Below, piece by piece: positions 35,226-45,109 of a stretch of DNA of 64,000 nucleotides; the stretch's first letter is position 1, and each line of letters begins with the position of its first letter. Below the pieces are notes generated by a model that was given only the letters and a program-made list of their open reading frames with translations, made no database searches and was not told where the DNA came from. Location: positions 186,001 to 250,000 of the forward strand of contig NZ_JANHLD010000004.1 in assembly GCF_028682455.1 (NCBI RefSeq). Direction: 5' to 3'. The translations under genes and the position numbers were made by a program. This stretch comes from Pseudomonas putida (GTDB lineage Bacteria; Pseudomonadota; Gammaproteobacteria; Pseudomonadales; Pseudomonadaceae).

Positions 35226-35253
35226 ACAAAAAGCCCGACACTTGGCCGGGCTT
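35226..35253 (-). terminator. Terminator downstream of pmbA
   Basis: On the minus strand AAGCCCG pairs with CGGGCTT (35231-35237 with 35247-35253 on the plus strand) and is followed by a T run. It shields the fagA promoter from pmbA read-through. Confidence 0.7.
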
Positions 35254-35271
35254 CAACTTGATTGCTTTCTT

Positions 35272-35341
35272 GTAGGAGCGGGCTTGCCCCGCGATACGAT
35301 GTAGCTGACAAGATTCGATCGCGGGACAAGCCCGCTCCTAC
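35272..35341. repeat. REP-like palindrome between fagA promoter and pmbA
   Basis: Two arms of the REP core (GTAGGAGCGGGCTTGCCCCG and its near-inverse ending GCTCCTAC) are separated by about 25 bases. Same family as the elements at 10179 and 16148. Confidence 0.85.
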
Positions 35342-35347
35342 CTTCGA

Positions 35348-36694
35348 TCAGCTACCGGCTACGGTCATGCGCTCGATCAGGACAGATCCCGTGTGAATAT
35401 TGCTACGGGTTTCAAGATCATTACCGATCGCGACAATTTGCTGGAACATATCCTTCATATTGCCGGCAATCGTCACTTCCTGGACAGCGAACTGGATCTC
35501 GCCATTCTCTACCCAGAACCCCGCCGCGCCGCGCGAATAATCGCCGGTCACCATGTTCAAGCCATGCCCCATCAATTCGGTCACCAGCAGGCCACGGCCC
35601 ATGCGACGAATCAGTGCGGCCTGATCCTCCACCCCGTGGGTCACGTACAGGTTGTGTACGCCACCGGCGTTGGCGGTACTGGGCAAGCCCAATTTGCGGC
35701 CTGAATAGGTACCCAGCACGTAGGACACCAGCTCGCCTTTTTCGACGAACGGCTTGGCGTAGGTCGCCAGACCGTCGCCATCGAACGCTGCACTACCCAG
35801 CGCACGCTGCAGGTGCGGGCGCTCATCCAGGGTCAACCAGCTGGGGAACAGGCGCTGCCCCATCGCCCCATCGAGGAACGAGGACTTGCGATACAAGTTG
35901 CCACCCGAGATTGCCGACAGGAAGCTGCCGAACAGGCCACCGGCAAGTTCGGCCGAAAACAGCACGGGTACCTCGCAGGTAGGGACCGGACGCGCGCCCA
36001 GGCGACTGGCTGCCCGTTGTGCGGCGCGCTGGCCGATGCTCCGTGGATCGGCCAGCAATTCACCCTGGCGATTTACGTCGTACCAGTAGTCGCGCTGCAT
36101 CTGGCCATCTGCCTCGGCAATCATCACGCAGCTCAGGCTGTGGCGAGTCGAAGCATAGCCACCGATGAAACCGTGGCTGTTGCCGTACACACGGCAACCC
36201 TGGTGGGTATTGAGCGTAGTGCCATCGGCGTTCTTGATCCGGGCATCGGCGTCAAAAGCTGCTGCCTCACAGGCCAGGGCCTTTTCGATCGCTTGCTCGG
36301 GAGTGATCTCCCAGGCGTGATACAGGTCGAAGTCCGGCAGGTCCCGCGCCATCAGCGCCGGATCGGCAAGCCCTGCGCATTCGTCCTCAGAAGTATGCTT
36401 GGCGATCGCCAGCGCCGCGGCGACCGTTTCGCGAATAGCGTCGGCACCGCTGGCCGAGGTACTGGCCGAGCCCTTGCGCTGGCCAACATACAAGGTAATT
36501 CCAAATCCCTGGTCGCGGTTGAACTCCACGGTTTCCACTTCGCGCTGGCGAACCGAGGTCGACAGCCCCTGCTCCAGCGATACGGCCACTTCACAGGCGC
36601 TGGCGCCCTGGCGCCTGGCTTCGGCAATGATCTGTTCGACCTGTTCCTGCAATGCCGGCAGGGCCTGTGGACCTACGCTCTGGTCTGCACTCAT
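35348..36694 (-). CDS. pmbA: Metalloprotease PmbA (TldE)
   Basis: PmbA and TldD form a metalloprotease complex that matures or degrades small modified peptides such as microcin B17. PmbA itself lacks the metal-binding motif; the 448-residue protein has the family patterns VEFNRDQGFGITLYVGQRKG (residues about 54-73) and LVTELMGHGLNMVTGDYSRG near residue 380. GGAG precedes the ATG at 36694. It is divergent from darP, while its partner tldD lies 0.7 kb away on the same strand beyond darP. Confidence 0.94.
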   Translation of the reverse strand: MSADQSVGPQALPALQEQVEQIIAEARRQGASACEVAVSLEQGLSTSVRQREVETVEFNRDQGFGITLYVGQRKGSASTSASGADAIRETVAAALAIAKHTSEDECAGLADPALMARDLPDFDLYHAWEITPEQAIEKALACEAAAFDADARIKNADGTTLNTHQGCRVYGNSHGFIGGYASTRHSLSCVMIAEADGQMQRDYWYDVNRQGELLADPRSIGQRAAQRAASRLGARPVPTCEVPVLFSAELAGGLFGSFLSAISGGNLYRKSSFLDGAMGQRLFPSWLTLDERPHLQRALGSAAFDGDGLATYAKPFVEKGELVSYVLGTYSGRKLGLPSTANAGGVHNLYVTHGVEDQAALIRRMGRGLLVTELMGHGLNMVTGDYSRGAAGFWVENGEIQFAVQEVTIAGNMKDMFQQIVAIGNDLETRSNIHTGSVLIERMTVAGS

Positions 36695-36801
36695 GGTTTT
36701 CTCCACTCAAATTCTGCGTTCGGCGAAGGTCTTGCACGACCGGGCCGGACAAGCGGCCCCCGACTGGTTATCATGGCGGCGATTCTCAGCGGACTGCCCC
36801 C

Positions 36802-37323
36802 ATGGTTGATTCTTACGACAACGCCTTTGATGGCGAAAAAAGCAAAACTCAGATCAAGCGCGAGATGCAGGCGTTGGTCGATATGGGCGAGCGCCTCACT
36901 ACGCTCAAGCCCGATACCCTGGCCAAACTGCCTTTGACCGACGAACTTCGCATGGCTCTGGAAGAGCACAAGAAGCACACGGCAAACGAGGCCAAGCGTC
37001 GTCATCGGTCGTTCATCGGCAAGCTGATGCGTGACCAGGACATCGACGCCATCACGGCGCTTCTTGACCAACTCGATGCATCCTCTCGCCAGTACAACGA
37101 GCGTTTCCACAATCTCGAACGCTGGCGCGACCGGCTGATCGACGGTACCGACGAAGTCCTGGAGAAATTTGTCCAGGAATACGCCGAGGCTGATCGCCAG
37201 CAGCTGCGCTCGCTGATCCGGCAGGCCCAGCACGAGCTCAAGACCAACAAGACGCCTACCGCCAGCCGCAAGATCTTCAAGTACATCCGCGAACTCGACG
37301 AAACCCAGCGCGGCCTGCGTTGA
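36802..37323 (+). CDS. darP: Ribosome-associated maturation factor DarP (YjgA)
   Basis: DarP acts in late assembly of the 50S ribosomal subunit, near the peptidyl-transferase centre. The 173-residue protein is highly charged and helical, with KSKTQIKREMQALVDMGERL at residues about 13-32, KRRHRSFIGKLMRDQD near 66-81 and LRSLIRQAQHELK near 140, matching the family. The chosen ATG fits the family start MVDSYD; earlier frame is antisense to pmbA. It lies between pmbA and tldD in opposite orientation. Confidence 0.93.
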   Translation: MVDSYDNAFDGEKSKTQIKREMQALVDMGERLTTLKPDTLAKLPLTDELRMALEEHKKHTANEAKRRHRSFIGKLMRDQDIDAITALLDQLDASSRQYNERFHNLERWRDRLIDGTDEVLEKFVQEYAEADRQQLRSLIRQAQHELKTNKTPTASRKIFKYIRELDETQRGLR

Positions 37324-37365
37324 TCTTCGCGACCGGGCAGGCGCCCTGCCCGCCCGGTGTCATTT

Positions 37366-38805
37366 TCATGCGCCCGTGCCACCCACGGTGATCGCATCGA
37401 TCTTCAGCGTCGGCTGACCCACGCCAACCGGTACCGATTGACCGTCCTTGCCGCACGTACCCACACCGCTGTCCAGGGACAGGTCGTTACCGACCATCGA
37501 CACCCGGCTCATGGCCTCCGGCCCGTTACCGATCAGGGTTGCGCCCTTGACGGGTGCGGTGATCTTGCCGTCTTCGATCAAGTAGGCCTCGCTGGTGGAA
37601 AACACGAACTTGCCGCTGGTGATATCCACCTGGCCACCACCGAGGTTTGCGCAGTAAATGCCCTTTTTCACCGATGCGATGATTTCCGCCGGGTCGCTTT
37701 CGCCCGCCCGCATGTAGGTGTTGGTCATGCGTGGCATCGGCAGGTGCGCGTAAGACTCGCGGCGGCCGTTGCCGGTGACGGCCATGCCCATCAAACGGGC
37801 ATTGAGCTTGTCTTGCATGTAGCCCTTGAGAATGCCGTTCTCGATCAAGGTCGTGCACTCCGTAGGGGTACCCTCGTCGTCCACGCTCAGCGAGCCGCGG
37901 CGACCTTCGAGGGTGCCGTCATCGACGATGGTGCACAGGCTGGAAGCCACCTTCTCGCCCATGTGTCCGCTATAGGCCGAGCTGCCCTTGCGGTTGAAGT
38001 CGCCTTCAAGACCATGGCCGACCGCCTCGTGAAGGAGTACTCCTGACCAGCCGGAGCCCAGGACCACGGGCAGGGTTCCCGCCGGCGCCGGGATCGCTTC
38101 GAGGTTGACCAGCGCCTGGCGCAACGCTTCACGGGCAAAGCCCATGACCCGCTCATCGGTGAAATAGCGGTAGTCGGTACGTCCCCCACCCCCGTGGCCG
38201 CCACGCTCACGACGCCCATTCTGCTCGACGATCACGCTGACGTTGAAACGCACCAGGGGACGCACATCGGCAGCCAGACTGCCATCGGCGGCAGCAATCA
38301 GAATGCGCTCCCACACCCCGGCCATGCTCACCGTGACCTGCTGGATACGCGGATCCAGCGCGCGAGTGGCAGCGTCGACACGTTTGAGCAGCTCGACCTT
38401 TTCGGCACGGCTGATCACCTCGAGCGGGTTGTCGGCGCCATACAGCTGCGCGACGTCCTGGCTCTTGAATGCCTGGACACTGCCATTCTGGCCGGCGCGG
38501 GAGATCGAACGCGCCGCACGGGCTGCCGAGGTCAGGGCCTCGAGGTTGATGGCGTTGCTGTAGGCAAAACCGGTTTTCTCGCCCGACTGGGCCCGAACGC
38601 CCACGCCCTGATCGAGGTTGAAACTGCCTTCCTTGACGATCCCGTCTTCAAGGGCCCAGGACTCGGAAATCTGCCCCTGGAAATACAGGTCGGCGGCATC
38701 GATGCCCGGCCCGGCCAACTCGCCCAGTACCGACTGCAGGCTGTCGAGGGTCAAGCCCCCCGGCGCCAGCAGGTGCTCGCTGACAGTGGATAACATCTCG
38801 CTCAT
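37366..38805 (-). CDS. tldD: Metalloprotease TldD
   Basis: TldD is the catalytic subunit of the TldD/TldE heterodimer. The 479-residue protein holds the HExxxH-type zinc motif in LLHEAVGHGLEGDFNRKGSS near residues 257-276 (HEAVGH), with a third Cys ligand expected near the C-terminus (GVGTCGKDGQSVPVG). GGAG lies five bases before the ATG at 38805, which I prefer over a GTG two codons upstream. It follows the nitrilase-like gene by two bases, the last gene of the mre-rng transcription unit. Confidence 0.96.
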   Translation of the reverse strand: MSEMLSTVSEHLLAPGGLTLDSLQSVLGELAGPGIDAADLYFQGQISESWALEDGIVKEGSFNLDQGVGVRAQSGEKTGFAYSNAINLEALTSAARAARSISRAGQNGSVQAFKSQDVAQLYGADNPLEVISRAEKVELLKRVDAATRALDPRIQQVTVSMAGVWERILIAAADGSLAADVRPLVRFNVSVIVEQNGRRERGGHGGGGRTDYRYFTDERVMGFAREALRQALVNLEAIPAPAGTLPVVLGSGWSGVLLHEAVGHGLEGDFNRKGSSAYSGHMGEKVASSLCTIVDDGTLEGRRGSLSVDDEGTPTECTTLIENGILKGYMQDKLNARLMGMAVTGNGRRESYAHLPMPRMTNTYMRAGESDPAEIIASVKKGIYCANLGGGQVDITSGKFVFSTSEAYLIEDGKITAPVKGATLIGNGPEAMSRVSMVGNDLSLDSGVGTCGKDGQSVPVGVGQPTLKIDAITVGGTGA

Positions 38806-38807
38806 AG

Positions 38808-39659
38808 TCACTCCGAGGTGTGCGCAGGCCGCAATGCGTCCTGCGAGAAAAAGCGCCGGTGCAAGGCCACCGGCATCCGCGCCCGAATGGACGCCTGTTC
38901 GCTGCTGTCGCGCTCGCCCAGCAGCACTGCTTCGCCGCTAACCTGTTCGGCGACGATGCGCCCCCAGGGATCGACGATCGCAGCATGACCATAGGTTTCC
39001 CGTGGTCCCGGGTGTGTACCGCCCTGGGCGGCAGCCAGGACATAGCATTGGGTTTCGATCGCCCGGGCGCGTATCAACACTTCCCAGTGCGCCGCCCCGG
39101 TCACGGCCGTAAATGCCGCAGGTGCGCTGATCAGCTCGGCACCTGCCAGGCGCAAGGCGCTGTACAGCTCCGGAAAGCGCAGGTCATAGCACACGCTCAG
39201 CCCCAGGCGCCCCACGGGTGTGTCGGCCACCACCACCTGACCACCATGGGCATAGTCATCAGACTCCCGATAGCGACCGCGGTTGTCGGCCACATCCACA
39301 TCGAACAAGTGCAGCTTGTCGTAGCGGGCCACAGTGTCGCCATGTTCGTCGATCAACAGCGAACACGCATGGGACTTGGCGTCTGGCTGACCGACAGGCG
39401 GCAACGGAACAGTGCCGGCCACCACCCATAACTTGAGGTCGAGCGCGGCCTGTTTCAACCAGGGCAGGATCGGCCCCTCCCCTAACGCTTCGGCGCGCCC
39501 GATGGCGGCGCTGTCGCGACGCCCCATGGCGGCAAAGTTCTCCGGCAATACCGCCAGCCGCGCACCGCCTTCGGCGGCCTGCTCAAGCAATCGCCTGGCC
39601 TGTACCAGGTTGGCCTGAATATCGCTCTGGCTGACCATCTGGATCACCGCTGACTTCAT
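38808..39659 (-). CDS. Carbon-nitrogen hydrolase, nitrilase superfamily
   Basis: The 283-residue enzyme has the Glu-Lys-Cys triad of the superfamily: Glu in AVLPENFAAMG near residue 42, Lys in ARYDKLHLFDVDV near residue 112, and Cys in GLSVCYDLRFPELYSALR near residue 148. The sequence resembles the Nit1/YbeM group that repairs deaminated glutathione, so that activity is the best guess. The start MKSAVIQMVSQ has CAGGAG upstream. It sits between yhdP and tldD in a conserved operon. Confidence 0.9.
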   Translation of the reverse strand: MKSAVIQMVSQSDIQANLVQARRLLEQAAEGGARLAVLPENFAAMGRRDSAAIGRAEALGEGPILPWLKQAALDLKLWVVAGTVPLPPVGQPDAKSHACSLLIDEHGDTVARYDKLHLFDVDVADNRGRYRESDDYAHGGQVVVADTPVGRLGLSVCYDLRFPELYSALRLAGAELISAPAAFTAVTGAAHWEVLIRARAIETQCYVLAAAQGGTHPGPRETYGHAAIVDPWGRIVAEQVSGEAVLLGERDSSEQASIRARMPVALHRRFFSQDALRPAHTSE

Positions 39660-39673
39660 GCGCGCTCCTGGCA

Positions 39674-42600
39674 TCACTTTTCGAATGGTTTTACAAAGCT
39701 GATTTTAGGCTCTTTCCACGGACCTTCGACGCGATAGTGCACGCTGGCGTAGCGCGCCACTCGGTCGCCAAGCAGGCGGTCAACGAGAAACAGGGCGCCA
39801 CCGACTGCCGGCGCGCCGACAATCAGGGCTGCCAAGGGCAAGTTGTTGGTGACCGGCAGGGTGACCTGCAGGTTGGCATCGACCCGGTCGCGGACCATAT
39901 CGAGCGTGCCATCGAGCTCAAGATTGCTCGACGGGCCTGTGAGGGTGATCGGCTCGCGGGTTACATAAACCCCTTCGCTGGCTACCAGCAGCCCTTTGAC
40001 CCGGTCGTAGCTCAAGCCTTTGTCGAGCAGGTCGGAGAAGTCCAGGCGCAAGCGCCGGCCGATGGAGTTGAAGTTGAGCAGGCCGAACACCCGCAGCGCC
40101 TGGGCACCGCCCTCGACCTCGACGAACTGACCTTTGCGCAAGGCGGCATCGAGGCTGCCAGAGAACCGACCCAGCCCCACCCAGGCCGGTGACCCCGGCC
40201 AACGGCCGTCGACGTCCAGGCGAAAATCGCGACTGGTAACGGTTGGGGCGAAGTTCCAGGCCTTGAGCACGTCGGCCAGGTTCTTACCTTCCAGCCGGCC
40301 TTTGTACCAGCTGCTGCTCGCCCCTGGAGCGCCTTCCCAGCCCCCATTGCCGTCGATCATCAGACCCTTGAGATTCAGGTCAAGATCGTTCAGGGCAATG
40401 CCCTTGGCCGTGGAACGCACCTTGAGCGCGACACTGCCCAGCAGGTCATCACCGCGAAACAGTTTATCGATGGTCAGGTCGACGGAGGGAATCTTGCGGG
40501 GGTCGATATCGGCCATCGGGTCGGGGGCGTTGGGCGAAGTGACCTCGGCAGGGTCCGCGGCAGGCAGGTGGATGGTCTGCAGATTGACCACCATCGGAGC
40601 GCCCTTGGCATCGGGAACTCTCGCATTGCCGATGACTTCCTTGCTGTCCAGGCGAAGCGCCCAGTTGTTATTGTTGCGATCCAGGCGCACCACGGCCTGG
40701 TTCAGGGTCAGGCCACCACCTTGCAGCTTACCGATGCTCAGGTCTGCACCACGCAACAACTGGCGAGCATTGCCGCTCGGATCATTGCCGGCCAGGCCGT
40801 CCATCTGTTGTTGCCAGGGTTTGAGGTCGAGCTCGGCCAGACGCCCGCGCACATTCACCCCCTGGCTGGACGGCAGTTGCGGATTGCCGCCACCGAACAG
40901 CAATTCGCCGCGCCCCTGGTCGAGTTTGTCCATGGGTGCGGCGTAAATCAGGCTGGCCACATTGCCATAGCTGACGCCAAAACGCCGTTCGGCCCCTTGC
41001 AAGGTCATGGTGAACTGGCTGTCACGGGTTACATCCGCTGTCTTGCCGATTGGCGCAGGGAGATTGATTGCCAGGCCCTTGAGATTGGAGTCAACCTTGA
41101 GCTCGTTGTCGCGGCTACCGAGCTTCAACTGCAGTTGGTAGGGCAAGTCACCGGACAACGGCAAGGTCTGCGTGACCTTCAGCCAATCGGTCAACGTCTT
41201 GAGTGCGACCTGACCCTTGGCCTCGATACGGCTCTGTATCTCGCCGGGCTTACCTTCGGCGAAAATCTGCGCAGTCATGGGTTTGTCGAACACGCGGGCA
41301 CTGATGTTCTGACCGCTGAGCCCCTTGTCGTAATCGAAACGGAAGGCCACCTTGAGCTGGTTCAACTCAAGCACCGGGGCAGCAATTTTCAGGCGGGCAT
41401 CAGTGGTATTGAAATCCACGACCACCTTGGGGTGCTCGCCCTTGGCCAAGGGCACGTCGAGCTTGAGCTTGCCCTTCAGACCTCCCTGCCCCTCCCAGCC
41501 GGCAAACATGGCCGCGGTGCCTATCGGCGCCTCCTGGAGGATTTTGAGGCCGTCCCCCAGCCCGCCGTCGAACGCTCCGTCCAGGTACATGTGGCTGTTC
41601 TGGCCGCTGGCAACATGGGGAATATTGACCTGTACGTCACTAACCTGGGTATCGAGCAATTGACCGCGTTGCGCGCTGATCCTCACGCCATCGTCGTCGA
41701 TAAATACGTCACCGTCGACTTTCTGGACCTGCGGCCAACCTGGCTGGAAGTCCAGGGCGGCATCATGCACCTTGAAGAACAGGCTGATACTGCGCGCCTG
41801 CTCCGCAGCGCCATGGTTGAGCGAGCCTTGATACTGGAAATAGCCTTCATCGACCGCGCCCTTGAGAATGGCGGTGCGCAGCCATTCATCCAGCGCCGGG
41901 CTCAACACTTCCGGCAGGTACTTGGCGGTGTACCGCCCATCGCCCTCGATCAGGCCGACGCGCAGGTCCATGTAGTCTTCCCGGCCTTCTTCGAACAGCA
42001 GGCGGATGAGGAAGTCGCCGGCAATCTTGCCTTCTTCACCCAGCACCTTCAGGTAGGGCGCGATCAAGGTGAAGCCTTCCTGGTCCAGGCGCCAGGTGAG
42101 GCGCGCATTGGCTTTCTGATACTGCCAGGGTTTGGCGAAGATCGGGTACAGATGCAGCATGAAGGCGTCGGTATCCAGGCGCAGCTCGCCATGCCCCAGG
42201 TCACCGCTGATGCTGCCACTGACATTCCCCGCAGCGGGAGCGCCATGGTAGGCGCTGAACCCAACCCGTTCCAGGTTGGCGGCAAAGCTCAAGCGCTGGT
42301 CACCGACTCCCTTGGGACGCACATCCACCAGCACATTGCGCAGACTCCCGGTGACTTTCAGCCCCTGGACCACGGCCATGGCCTGTTCCGGCAGTGGGGC
42401 CAGCGACTCGATCAACGGCGTAAGCGGGGTCAGGTTCAAGCGATCGGCCTGGATCTTCCAGGTTTCTTCGCCGGCCTCGCTGGCGGCGACCTGATTCAGT
42501 TGCAGGTGCGACTCCCAGCGCGTCTTGCCAAGGCTCATTGCCAGGGAGTCGAGCTTCACATCAAAACCGCGTGCCTGGCGCTGGAACCAGCCGTTAAGGG

Positions 42601-43483
42601 CCAGGTTCTCCACTTTGCTCACTTTCCGGCCCGCGTAGGCGCCCTGAAGCTGCGGTGCATTCAGCCGCACCGTGGCGCTTTGCAACTGACCCTTGCCCCA
42701 GTTCAGCCAGAACTCGCCGCCGGCCTTGAGCTCCTTGGCCTGCCACTGCCCCAACAGGCGAGGCGGCAACCAGCGCGCCCAATCGCTCTGGGGCAGGCTG
42801 AGATAGGCCTCGACTGCGCCATCTCGCCAGTGTGCCGCACGTATGCGGCTGCGCAGGCTCATCGCCACGGGCTGGCCGTCAGGCAGGGTCAGGCGAGCAT
42901 CCAGGCGCTGACGCGCACTGCCGGTCTGCAGTCCGAGGCTGACGTAGGTGAGGGTCATGGGCTCGCGTTCGAAAGGCTCGAGGGTGACCTGGCTGTCGAC
43001 GACCGTCACCCTGGAGACTACCTGCATGCGCTGAAGCAGTTGCTCGGGGTCCAGCGGTTGATCATCGGTCCTGGGTAAGCCGTCGAGTGCCCAGGCACCG
43101 TCCTGGTCCTCATGCAGGCTCAAGTGCAAGCCACCCACTTCCAGGTTGGCCAGGCGCAGCTGTCGCTCCATCAGGCTGGCCCAAAGATCCGGAACCACTT
43201 TGACGCCGTCCAGGCGCAATGCCGAGGCGCCCTCGCCGACCTGAATATCATTGACCAACAGCACGGGGGCCAGGCCACTCCAGCGCCCTTCCAGGCTGCC
43301 GATGTGCACGGGCAGGCCCAAGGCCTGCTCGGCCTTGTCTTCAACTTCAGCGCGGTACTCGGCCACCAGGGGTACCAGCTGTCGGCCAAGGCTGACATAC
43401 AGCGCCACCAGCACAGCCAGCAAGGCACAGATCCCCAGGCCCCAGCGGGTCATGGCGCCCAGAACGCGCATCAGACGTTCCAT
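39674..43483 (-). CDS. yhdP: YhdP-family AsmA-like phospholipid transport protein
   Basis: The 1269-residue protein has one N-terminal membrane helix (residues 14-32), then a long periplasmic beta-rich region of the TamB/AsmA type, with a DUF3971-like N-terminal part and an AsmA-2-like C-terminal part. YhdP spans the periplasm and helps carry phospholipids to the outer membrane in E. coli, together with TamB and YdbH. Length matches E. coli YhdP (1266). It is followed 14 bases later by the nitrilase-like gene and preceded by rng. Confidence 0.92.
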   Translation of the reverse strand: MERLMRVLGAMTRWGLGICALLAVLVALYVSLGRQLVPLVAEYRAEVEDKAEQALGLPVHIGSLEGRWSGLAPVLLVNDIQVGEGASALRLDGVKVVPDLWASLMERQLRLANLEVGGLHLSLHEDQDGAWALDGLPRTDDQPLDPEQLLQRMQVVSRVTVVDSQVTLEPFEREPMTLTYVSLGLQTGSARQRLDARLTLPDGQPVAMSLRSRIRAAHWRDGAVEAYLSLPQSDWARWLPPRLLGQWQAKELKAGGEFWLNWGKGQLQSATVRLNAPQLQGAYAGRKVSKVENLALNGWFQRQARGFDVKLDSLAMSLGKTRWESHLQLNQVAASEAGEETWKIQADRLNLTPLTPLIESLAPLPEQAMAVVQGLKVTGSLRNVLVDVRPKGVGDQRLSFAANLERVGFSAYHGAPAAGNVSGSISGDLGHGELRLDTDAFMLHLYPIFAKPWQYQKANARLTWRLDQEGFTLIAPYLKVLGEEGKIAGDFLIRLLFEEGREDYMDLRVGLIEGDGRYTAKYLPEVLSPALDEWLRTAILKGAVDEGYFQYQGSLNHGAAEQARSISLFFKVHDAALDFQPGWPQVQKVDGDVFIDDDGVRISAQRGQLLDTQVSDVQVNIPHVASGQNSHMYLDGAFDGGLGDGLKILQEAPIGTAAMFAGWEGQGGLKGKLKLDVPLAKGEHPKVVVDFNTTDARLKIAAPVLELNQLKVAFRFDYDKGLSGQNISARVFDKPMTAQIFAEGKPGEIQSRIEAKGQVALKTLTDWLKVTQTLPLSGDLPYQLQLKLGSRDNELKVDSNLKGLAINLPAPIGKTADVTRDSQFTMTLQGAERRFGVSYGNVASLIYAAPMDKLDQGRGELLFGGGNPQLPSSQGVNVRGRLAELDLKPWQQQMDGLAGNDPSGNARQLLRGADLSIGKLQGGGLTLNQAVVRLDRNNNNWALRLDSKEVIGNARVPDAKGAPMVVNLQTIHLPAADPAEVTSPNAPDPMADIDPRKIPSVDLTIDKLFRGDDLLGSVALKVRSTAKGIALNDLDLNLKGLMIDGNGGWEGAPGASSSWYKGRLEGKNLADVLKAWNFAPTVTSRDFRLDVDGRWPGSPAWVGLGRFSGSLDAALRKGQFVEVEGGAQALRVFGLLNFNSIGRRLRLDFSDLLDKGLSYDRVKGLLVASEGVYVTREPITLTGPSSNLELDGTLDMVRDRVDANLQVTLPVTNNLPLAALIVGAPAVGGALFLVDRLLGDRVARYASVHYRVEGPWKEPKISFVKPFEK

Positions 43484-43571
43484 GGCAATGGCCCTCCAAG
43501 TCGTGCCTTAACTATGGCCGCAACCGGGCGCTTTGCCACCCGGCCTTGCGGCCAGGTGCAATCAGACTGCG

Positions 43572-45029
43572 TCAGAGCAGCACCACATCGTATTGTTCCT
43601 GGGAATACATGGACTCGACTTGAAAGCGAATGGTTCGTCCGATGAAGGTTTCAAGCTCGGCGACGTTGCCCGACTCTTCATCCAGCAGGCGATCCACCAC
43701 CTTTTGATTGGCCAGCACTCTATAGCCTTCGGCCTGGTAGGCACGGGCTTCGCGAAGGATTTCGCGGAAAATCTCGTAACAAACTGTCTCGGGGGTTTTC
43801 AGCTTGCCCCGGCCCTGGCAGCACAGGCACGGCTCACACAACACCTGCTCAAGGCTTTCGCGGGTGCGCTTGCGGGTCATCTGCACCAGGCCCAACTCGG
43901 TGATGCCGATGATGTTGGTCTTGGCGTGATCGCGCTCCAGCTGTTTTTCCAGGGTGCGCAGTACCTGACGCTGATGCTCCTCATCTTCCATGTCGATGAA
44001 GTCGATGATGATGATTCCGCCGATGTTGCGTAGGCGCAACTGGCGGGCGATGGCGGTGGCCGCCTCGAGGTTGGTCTTGAAGATGGTCTCTTCGAGATTG
44101 CGGTGCCCCACGAACGCGCCGGTGTTGACGTCGATGGTGGTCATGGCTTCGGCCGGGTCGACCACCAGGTAGCCACCGGACTTGAGCGGCACCTTGCGTT
44201 CCAGGGCACGCTGGATCTCGTCCTCCACGCCATAGAGGTCGAAGATCGGCCGCTCGCCTGGGTAGTGCTCCAGGCGATCGGCGATTTCCGGCATCAGTTC
44301 GGCGACGAACTGCGTGGTCTTCTGGAAGGTTTCCCGGGAGTCGATACGAATTTTTTCGATCTTCGGATTGACCAGGTCACGTAGTGTACGCAGGGCCAGG
44401 CCGAGGTCTTCGTAGATTTCTGTCGGCGCCCCGACGGTCTTGATCTGGGCACCGATCTGGTCCCAGAGCCTACGCAGGTAACGGATATCCATCAGGATCT
44501 CATCGGCACCGGCGCCTTCGGCGGCGGTACGCAGGATGAAGCCCCCGGCGTCCTGGATGTTTTCCTGGGCTACACAGTCGGTAACCACCTGCTTGAGGCG
44601 CTCACGCTCGGCTTCGTCTTCGATCTTGAGGGAAATACCGACGTGGCTGGTGCGTGGCATGTACACCAGGTAGCGCGACGGTATCGACAGTTGTGTGGTC
44701 AACCGGGCGCCCTTGGAGCCAATCGGGTCCTTGGTGACCTGCACCACCAGGCTCTGGCCTTCGTGAACCAGCGCGCTGATGCTTTCCACCGCCGGGCCTT
44801 CGCGCAGGGAGATCTCCGAGGCATGAATGAAGGCGGCACGGTCCAGCCCGATGTCGACGAACGCAGCTTGCATCCCGGGCAGTACGCGAACCACCTTGCC
44901 CTTGTAGATGTTGCCGACAATGCCGCGCCGCTGGGTGCGCTCTACATGAACTTCCTGAAGAACACCGTTCTCCACCACCGCCACGCGCGATTCCATCGGT
45001 GTGATATTGATCAGAATCTCTTCACTCAT
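43572..45029 (-). CDS. rng: Ribonuclease G
   Basis: RNase G processes the 5' end of 16S rRNA and degrades some mRNAs. The 485-residue protein has an S1 domain (residues about 35-125, including LPGMQAAFVDIGLDRAAFIH), a 5'-sensor region, the catalytic Asp region TTIDVNTGAFVGHRN near residue 300 and IIIIDFIDMEDEEHQ near 345, and a zinc-link CEPCLCCQGRG near 410. The AUG is ATG. The gene lies in the mreBCD-maf-rng order found in E. coli and pseudomonads. Confidence 0.96.
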   Translation of the reverse strand: MSEEILINITPMESRVAVVENGVLQEVHVERTQRRGIVGNIYKGKVVRVLPGMQAAFVDIGLDRAAFIHASEISLREGPAVESISALVHEGQSLVVQVTKDPIGSKGARLTTQLSIPSRYLVYMPRTSHVGISLKIEDEAERERLKQVVTDCVAQENIQDAGGFILRTAAEGAGADEILMDIRYLRRLWDQIGAQIKTVGAPTEIYEDLGLALRTLRDLVNPKIEKIRIDSRETFQKTTQFVAELMPEIADRLEHYPGERPIFDLYGVEDEIQRALERKVPLKSGGYLVVDPAEAMTTIDVNTGAFVGHRNLEETIFKTNLEAATAIARQLRLRNIGGIIIIDFIDMEDEEHQRQVLRTLEKQLERDHAKTNIIGITELGLVQMTRKRTRESLEQVLCEPCLCCQGRGKLKTPETVCYEIFREILREARAYQAEGYRVLANQKVVDRLLDEESGNVAELETFIGRTIRFQVESMYSQEQYDVVLL

Positions 45030-45109
45030 GGCAGGCTCTCGTCAAAGGACTTCAATAATGATGGATCGCTCGCAGGCGACTGGCTAGCAGCTGTCCGGTG
45101 TGTCCTCGC